Below, one piece after another: positions 5,126 through 9,634 of a stretch of 9,634 nucleotides of DNA (positions within the stretch are counted from its first letter, which is position 1; each line of letters opens with the position of its first letter). The stretch comes from Terriglobus sp. Its GTDB lineage: Bacteria > Acidobacteriota > Terriglobia > Terriglobales > Acidobacteriaceae. A program made the position numbers and the translations under genes. The notes under the pieces are model-generated. The model was not told the origin of the DNA. It was given only the letters and a program-made list of their open reading frames with translations, and did no database searches. The stretch lies in assembly GCA_023265355.1 (NCBI GenBank), contig JAHFTZ010000055.1, positions 1 through 9,634 on the forward strand. The letters are read 5' to 3'.

Positions 5126-5814
5126 ACGATATCTGCACACCGATTCGGGAGCGCTTCTCCTTCTATCTCGACGGCGATGTGAATGGCCTGGAGATGCAGC
5201 AGATTGGCGCGCATCTGGATACCTGCCCCAGCTGCCGTGCAGAGTTTGCGGAGTGGAAGTCGATGCAGCGCGCCCTTCTGGCTGCGCGCTCTGCTCCTTT
5301 ACCGGAAAATCTTGCGGTACGGTTGCGGGTTGCGCTTTCGCACGAGCGCTCCGATGCGCAACGCACCTTCGTCCAGCGCTTTGTCGACCGCTGGGAGCTC
5401 TACCGCGACAATACCCTTCGCCCCTTCGGTGTCCAGGCGGCGGTTGCCGTTACCGCGGTCGTGTTTCTGGTCTTCAGCTTCAGCCTGCTGGGCGCCGTTG
5501 CCGCGCCCTCGTCGGTCGAAGCGAACGACACGCCGCTTACAGGTTTCTCCGCGCCGCGCTACATGTACTCTATGCAGGGTTCGGCGGCGGATATCGAAGT
5601 CTCTCCCGATCGGCCTTTGCTGGTCGAAGCGCAGGTGAACGCGCAGGGACGGGTCTACGATTACAGAGTGATCTCCGGTCCGAACGATATGGACACCGAA
5701 TCGCGTCTGCGGAACCAGATGGTGCATGCCGTCTTTGAGCCGGCGCATGTGTTTGGATTTCCGGTCTCCGGACGTGTCCTGTTGACGTATGCCGGGATCT
5801 CCGTCCACGCTTAA
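5122..5814 (+). CDS. Transmembrane anti-sigma factor with zinc finger and TonB-C-like domain
   Basis: A 230-aa partner of the preceding sigma factor. The N-terminal part is a zf-HC2 type anti-sigma zinc finger with HxxxCxxC (H31, C35, C38, in HLDTCPSCRAEF), expected to hold the sigma factor at the membrane. A cytoplasmic helical linker is followed by one membrane helix (about 104-127, VAVTAVVFLVFSFSLLGAVA). The periplasmic part (about 165-228) has the pattern of a TonB C-terminal domain: VEAQVNAQGRVYDYRVISGP, then FEPAHVFGFPVSGRVLLTY, matching the usual 'f.PA...G.pv.g.v...f' ending. AAGGAG lies eight bases before the ATG, which overlaps the sigma stop by four bases. The TonB-C-like half could be a sensor for the envelope signal. 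Anti-sigma role: strong; TonB-C resemblance: by eye, moderate. Confidence 0.88.
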   Translation: MNDICTPIRERFSFYLDGDVNGLEMQQIGAHLDTCPSCRAEFAEWKSMQRALLAARSAPLPENLAVRLRVALSHERSDAQRTFVQRFVDRWELYRDNTLRPFGVQAAVAVTAVVFLVFSFSLLGAVAAPSSVEANDTPLTGFSAPRYMYSMQGSAADIEVSPDRPLLVEAQVNAQGRVYDYRVISGPNDMDTESRLRNQMVHAVFEPAHVFGFPVSGRVLLTYAGISVHA

Positions 5815-5878
5815 GGTTTGCGCGGACGCGTCTGCTTCCATAGACTCGCCAGATACGTCCATTCGATAGAGACCCCCA

Positions 5879-7621
5879 TTGAAACTGCATTCCATCCTCC
5901 CGCTTTTTCTCGTCGCTCTGCCTCTGGCGGCGCAGGTGTCTTCCAGCAGCTCCAGCAGTACGCCCACGGAGACCCCCCGCCGCGTCGAAGCTGCCGGTTC
6001 GGCCATCACGCTGGAGACCTCTGAAGCTCTCTTTGATATCGCCGCTGGTCTGAACGCCTGCGGCTACGACGCCGACCTGGAGCACTCTCTTCCCGTGCGG
6101 GCTGAAATCCGGCGCGAGATGGATGAGATACTGGGCAACTCGGCTACAGCCCGCGCCAGCCGCGATGCTCTCTGCACCTACGTGAGTTCGCATAAGCTGA
6201 ACGGCGCTCTGAACCTGGCACAGTATGTCTCTCTGGCGCTCTACACCACCCAGCCGCCCGAGTTGACGGCGGCGGTGGGTGAAGCTGAGATGCCGCCCGA
6301 CTCGCTGCAGGTCATCAACGTCCTTCCGCTACTACGGACGTTCTCCGAGCAGATAGATCTTCATGTGCTCTGGATTAAACACCGCCCGGAGTATGAGGCG
6401 GTGGTGAACCGCGTGCACGATCCCCTGACGAAGATGATTCTCGCCACGAACATCTATCTGCGTCAGCCCGTGTCGAGCTACGACGGTCGCCGCTTCGTCA
6501 TTTTTCTGGAACCTCTGCTCTCGCCGTCCGCAACCAACGCGCGCATCTACGGAGCCGATCAGTTCGTTGTGACCTCTCCTTCGACGGACGACACTCCCCT
6601 GGATCCGGGCGGTGTCCATATGGATGAGGTGCGTCACAGCTATCTGCACTATGAGATTGAGCCTCTCGTCTACGCGCGTGCGTCCTCGACAGAGCGCCTG
6701 CTGCCTCTGCTGAAGAGCGTGCAGGAGGCGCCGCTCGAATACATCTATAAGACCGACATCGTGGCGCTCGTCTCGGAGTGCCTGATCAAGGCGGTCGAGG
6801 CACGCACGATCGATGTTGGATTTCCCAAGCCGAAAAAGCCAGTCAATGTGAAATCCCGCCAGGAGATTGACCGCTACAACCTGGACATCATCGACTACGA
6901 AAAGCGCGCGGAGATCGTTCGACGTGGTCTGGTCAAAACCGACATGCGGCAGGGCTGGATCCTCGTGCAGTATCTATACGAGAAGCTTACTCAGATGGAC
7001 TCCGCCGGTGTTTCGCTGAAGGAAGACATTGGCGAGATGGTCTATGGCATGGACGTTCAGCACGAAGTGAACGTCGCCAAGCAGATCCAGTTCTTCGCCG
7101 AGGGATCGCATGAACTGGTTAGCCGTGGTCGCGGGCCCAGAGGCCCACAGCCAAAGCTCACCGGCCTGGATCTCGCGGAGCAGAAGCTCTTCCTGCGAGA
7201 TGCACCCGCCGCCCAGGCATTGGCCAAAGCAGAGTTGGAGAAAGACCCCAAGTCGGGTCGAGCGATGTACATCCTCGCGCGCGTCGATCTGCTGCAACGC
7301 GACCCCGAAGCTGCCGTGGACCATCTACACGCGGTCGTTTCTCTCTCCAAAGACCCGCACACCGTGGCGTGGGCGCACGTCTATCTGGGTCGCTTATATG
7401 ACACGCTACCCGACCGCGAACAGGCAGTCGCTGAGTATAAAGCGGCCCTTGCAACCCCCGACGCACACACAGACACACACACGGCAGCCGAAGAAGGACT
7501 TAAGAAGCCCTTCGCCACGCCAAAGATCGACCCAAATGCACCTGCCGCGGACGACGACAAAGAGCCACTGGATCCAACGGGCAAGAAGCAGAAAGAGTCC
7601 TACCAGCCCACGCCACGGTAG
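5879..7621 (+). CDS. Exported protein with ExxHxxxH motif and C-terminal TPR repeats (580 aa)
   Basis: A large secreted protein I cannot name. The TTG at 5879 is the only start that includes the clear signal peptide MKLHSILPLFLVALPLAAQ; the next in-frame ATG comes some 80 codons later. The ribosome site is weak (GAGA). A serine run (21-27) follows the signal. The middle domain (about 45-420) has the segment GVHMDEVRHSYLHYEIEPL, giving E250, H253 and H257 (ExxHxxxH), with E300 in VALVSECLIKAVEAR as a possible further ligand; this recalls variant metallopeptidases but is unproven. Residues 430-525 form two to three TPR-like helical pairs (KAELEKDPKSGRAMYILARV, AWAHVYLGRLYDTLPDREQA). The tail (545-580) is charged and disordered-looking. 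It lies 64 bp after the anti-sigma gene, same strand, so probably the operon's third gene. Confidence 0.82.
   Translation: MKLHSILPLFLVALPLAAQVSSSSSSSTPTETPRRVEAAGSAITLETSEALFDIAAGLNACGYDADLEHSLPVRAEIRREMDEILGNSATARASRDALCTYVSSHKLNGALNLAQYVSLALYTTQPPELTAAVGEAEMPPDSLQVINVLPLLRTFSEQIDLHVLWIKHRPEYEAVVNRVHDPLTKMILATNIYLRQPVSSYDGRRFVIFLEPLLSPSATNARIYGADQFVVTSPSTDDTPLDPGGVHMDEVRHSYLHYEIEPLVYARASSTERLLPLLKSVQEAPLEYIYKTDIVALVSECLIKAVEARTIDVGFPKPKKPVNVKSRQEIDRYNLDIIDYEKRAEIVRRGLVKTDMRQGWILVQYLYEKLTQMDSAGVSLKEDIGEMVYGMDVQHEVNVAKQIQFFAEGSHELVSRGRGPRGPQPKLTGLDLAEQKLFLRDAPAAQALAKAELEKDPKSGRAMYILARVDLLQRDPEAAVDHLHAVVSLSKDPHTVAWAHVYLGRLYDTLPDREQAVAEYKAALATPDAHTDTHTAAEEGLKKPFATPKIDPNAPAADDDKEPLDPTGKKQKESYQPTPR
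7463..7482 (+). repeat. CA-dinucleotide tract inside the 580-aa gene
   Basis: A short impure CA repeat, GCACACACAGACACACACAC, encoding the DAHTDTHT stretch near residues 528-535, after the TPR region. Slippage here would alter only the last 45 or so residues. It is a low-complexity tract; there is no sign that it is functional. Confidence 0.6.
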
Positions 7622-7656
7622 TGGTGATGCCGAGGCAACGGGGAAAGCCATCAAAG

Positions 7657-7690
7657 AAGGGCCACGAAGAATCTTCGTGGCCCTTTTCCT
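7657..7690. terminator. Bidirectional terminator between convergent genes
   Basis: A perfect 13-bp stem, AAGGGCCACGAAG (7657-7669) and its complement (7673-7685), with a tiny loop (AAT; effectively four to five bases when folded). On the plus strand it is followed by TTCCTT, on the minus strand by CTTTGA. It lies 35 bases after the stop of the 580-aa gene and 21 bases after the stop of the receptor gene on the other strand, so it serves both. Confidence 0.85.
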
Positions 7691-7706
7691 TCAGGTTGAA
7701 GCCCGC

Positions 7707-9634
7707 TTAGAAGATGTACTTCAGAGAGGCCTGCAGTTCGCGGTTGTTGATCTTGGTGGAGGGGATCTGACCGAAGCTGCTGGCTCCCCAGCTCGTACCG
7801 GGGTTGGAAAACTGCGGTGTGTTCAGGGCGTTGAAGGCCTCGAAGCGCGCCTGCAGCTTGTGGTTTTCGTTGAATGGCATCGCAAAATCCTTCATGACTG
7901 CCGCGTTGACCACCTTGGTGCCAGTTCCGAGGAGGCTGTTGCGCGGCGTGGTTCCAAAGGTTGCCGTGCTGAGAGAGTAGGCCGCCGAAGAGAGTCGAAG
8001 CGTTGGTGTCGGATTTGCGAGATAAGGGTTAAGGCCCGTCTGGTTGGGGCGCTGCCAGGGGTTGTCCACGTTCTGCCCGTCGGTGCTCTGCGTTACGTTG
8101 ATTGGGGTGCCGCTGTTGAGCAGGATGAGGCCGTTGAGGGACCATCCATTGATCGCTGTGCCGAAGGCCCGGCTCTGCGTGAACTTGGGCATATGCCATA
8201 CGTAGCCGATGACGAGGTTGTGACGCTGATCGGTCGTTCCGCTGGCATACTCGTGCGGTGCGCGGATGTTCTGGCAGTTGCAGCCGCCGCTGTTCACATC
8301 GGCTCCCTGGTTATCCAACTGGTGAGAGTAGGCGTAAACCACGGTGACATTGAGCTGGCTCGTCATGCGATGTTCGAAGTGAACCTGGAGAGCGTTATAG
8401 TTTGACGCGCCCGTGAAATCCAGAGCGCGGATACGAGCGAAGGTGGGATACGGACGGCGTGCTTGCACGGCACCGGTACCACCAGGCTGGGGCGAGTTGT
8501 AGTAGGTCAGGCTGGTATCGAGGTGTGTGCCTTTGACGCCGACGTAGCTGACATCCAGGACGCTCTTGCCGAACTGCTGCGAGACCGTGAGGTTGTAGGT
8601 TTGCACGTTGACATCAGGACGCTTGCGATCCGCAGGGACTGTCGTGACGTTGAAGAAGGGAGGGTTCGGATAGAGCGATGCCGGAACCGGTGTGGAGATC
8701 GTTGCTACCGGATTGGTGGAAGGATTCGTGATCGTCAGGGAGCCTGCGGTGGGTGGATTGAGCTGGAGGATGTTGATGTTGTCGAACTGACCACCGAAGT
8801 ACGTCATACCATAGCCGCCGCGCAGGACTGTCTTAGGCGAGATGCTGTAGGCAAAGCCAAGGCGCGGTGCGATGTCCTTGTAGGTGATCTTCCAGATGCC
8901 GTTGAGACGCTGTCCCGGGGCAGGCGTGAGGGTCGGCGTCGCGGTGCTGAAATCCAAAGTACGGGAGACGTTGTTGGTGTCGTACGGCGGTGCATAGATC
9001 TCATAGCGCACGCCCAGGTTGAGGGTGAGCTTGTCTGTCGCGCGCCAGTTGTCCTGGAAGTATTCTGCAGTGCGCCACTGACGGGCCGCAGTAATTGGCA
9101 CGCCTTCCGGTGTGATGGACGTCTTCGGATAGCCGAGCATGTAATCTGCCGCGGCATATCCAGTGATGTCCCCGGTGAAGGTCTCCGAACCGAAGGGAGT
9201 GTTGTTGGTGGTGGCGTTGTCCAGGGCCTTGCGGATGTCTCCACCGAAGAGCAGTGTGTGACGCCCGCGGGTCCAGGTGATGTTGTCTGCAAGCTGGAAG
9301 GTGCGGCTGTAGTCAAGGTTGGACGCTGCCTTGTCATCGCCCATACCCAGAAAGCCCGTGATGTTGAGCAGAGGGAACCCTTGCTCGCTGGAGGTGAGGT
9401 CGCGACCGCTGGGACCACCTACCTTGAAGCCGGTGATGCCAAGTGACGCGATAGTGAAATTAGTATTTGTGCGTGTGCTGAGTTGACTGACATGCTCCAG
9501 GTTTGCACCCATGCGAAGTTCGTTCACAAGGTTCGGCGTGAAGATGTGCAGGAACTGGAACGCCGCATTATGCATAGGATACTTGCCCGTGAAGGTGAAG
9601 TTGCGGTTCACGTTGGAATTCGGGAAGTCGCGGT
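7707..9634 (-). CDS. Oar-like TonB-dependent outer-membrane receptor (partial, N-terminus beyond window)
   Basis: The C-terminal 642 residues or so of a large outer-membrane beta-barrel of the carboxypeptidase-regulatory-like/Oar TonB-dependent receptor class, abundant in Acidobacteriota and thought to import polymers or large nutrients. The frame is open to the right edge, entering through RDFPNSNVNRNFTF, so the CpreA-like and plug domains are outside. Barrel features: alternating aromatic/hydrophobic strands (YFQDNWRATDKLTLNLGVRYE, IAPRLGFAYSISPKTVLRGGYG, LDVSYVGVKGTHL), long polar loops, and a terminal strand ending LQASLKYIF with the final phenylalanine required for barrel assembly. A loop cysteine pair (GGCNCQN) is visible near the middle. 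The GTG at 9611 is not taken as a start because coding continues upstream of it. It converges with the 580-aa gene; substrate unknown. Confidence 0.93.
   Translation of the reverse strand, partial: RDFPNSNVNRNFTFTGKYPMHNAAFQFLHIFTPNLVNELRMGANLEHVSQLSTRTNTNFTIASLGITGFKVGGPSGRDLTSSEQGFPLLNITGFLGMGDDKAASNLDYSRTFQLADNITWTRGRHTLLFGGDIRKALDNATTNNTPFGSETFTGDITGYAAADYMLGYPKTSITPEGVPITAARQWRTAEYFQDNWRATDKLTLNLGVRYEIYAPPYDTNNVSRTLDFSTATPTLTPAPGQRLNGIWKITYKDIAPRLGFAYSISPKTVLRGGYGMTYFGGQFDNINILQLNPPTAGSLTITNPSTNPVATISTPVPASLYPNPPFFNVTTVPADRKRPDVNVQTYNLTVSQQFGKSVLDVSYVGVKGTHLDTSLTYYNSPQPGGTGAVQARRPYPTFARIRALDFTGASNYNALQVHFEHRMTSQLNVTVVYAYSHQLDNQGADVNSGGCNCQNIRAPHEYASGTTDQRHNLVIGYVWHMPKFTQSRAFGTAINGWSLNGLILLNSGTPINVTQSTDGQNVDNPWQRPNQTGLNPYLANPTPTLRLSSAAYSLSTATFGTTPRNSLLGTGTKVVNAAVMKDFAMPFNENHKLQARFEAFNALNTPQFSNPGTSWGASSFGQIPSTKINNRELQASLKYIF

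Noticed and set aside
5299..6193. Minus-strand open frames opposite the anti-sigma and 580-aa genes
   Set aside because: High-G+C shadow frames; the plus-strand products have clear domains, signal peptide and operon structure.
7110..8405. 431-aa plus-strand open frame across the 580-aa gene, the terminator and the receptor gene
   Set aside because: It crosses a terminator, overlaps two well-supported genes in other frames, and its composition is that of a shadow frame.
8463..9446. 327-aa plus-strand open frame opposite the TonB-dependent receptor
   Set aside because: Antisense shadow of a clear outer-membrane barrel; no recognisable domain and no ribosome site support.
9609..9611. GTG at 9611 as the receptor's start codon
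   Set aside because: The reading frame continues upstream with barrel-like sequence to the window edge, and the protein lacks its plug and signal peptide if started here.

Overview
The window looks like a chromosomal segment of an Acidobacteriota genome, probably family Acidobacteriaceae (Terriglobus/Granulicella/Edaphobacter type). The signs are a VWFA-related protein of the kind typical of that phylum, a large Oar-like TonB-dependent receptor, a YXWGXW-type exported protein, and moderately high G+C. The taxon is inferred from gene content, not from a marker gene. I see no rRNA, tRNA, CRISPR array, insertion sequence or phage gene.

Left part, minus strand (read from 2651 down to 1): a tight cluster in the order DUF5522 CxxC mini-protein, VWFA-related exported protein (4-bp ATGA overlap), an 80-aa unknown protein, an 85-aa two-helix membrane protein, queD, and queE cut by the window edge. 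QueD and QueE are consecutive enzymes of the preQ0/queuosine (7-deazaguanine) pathway. The other members have no known link to it, although they share its strand and spacing. Upstream of this cluster lies a 16-bp perfect hairpin that probably terminates an exported glutathione peroxidase gene (start near 3363, perfect TATAAT box upstream). Next come an unrecognised 85-aa ORF, a second hairpin terminator, and a YXWGXW protein.

Centre, 4196-4471: a 276-bp divergent control region. To the left it carries an 11-bp tandem repeat next to a strong ribosome site for the YXWGXW gene. To the right it carries an ECF-type promoter (GGAAC-N17-GTCTAT), followed by a hairpin at the predicted transcript start and then an ECF sigma factor gene. 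The sigma gene overlaps (ATGA) a membrane anti-sigma factor with an N-terminal zinc finger (HxxxCxxC), one membrane helix and a TonB-C-like periplasmic domain. Then, 64 bp later, comes a 580-aa exported protein with an ExxHxxxH motif and C-terminal TPRs. The simplest reading is a self-regulated cell-envelope sensing operon whose output may be the exported protein and perhaps the divergent gene.

Right part: a bidirectional terminator separates the 580-aa gene from a convergent Oar-like TonB-dependent outer-membrane receptor, cut by the right edge. The best candidates for something undescribed are the anti-sigma/TonB-C fusion and its exported ExxHxxxH-TPR partner.
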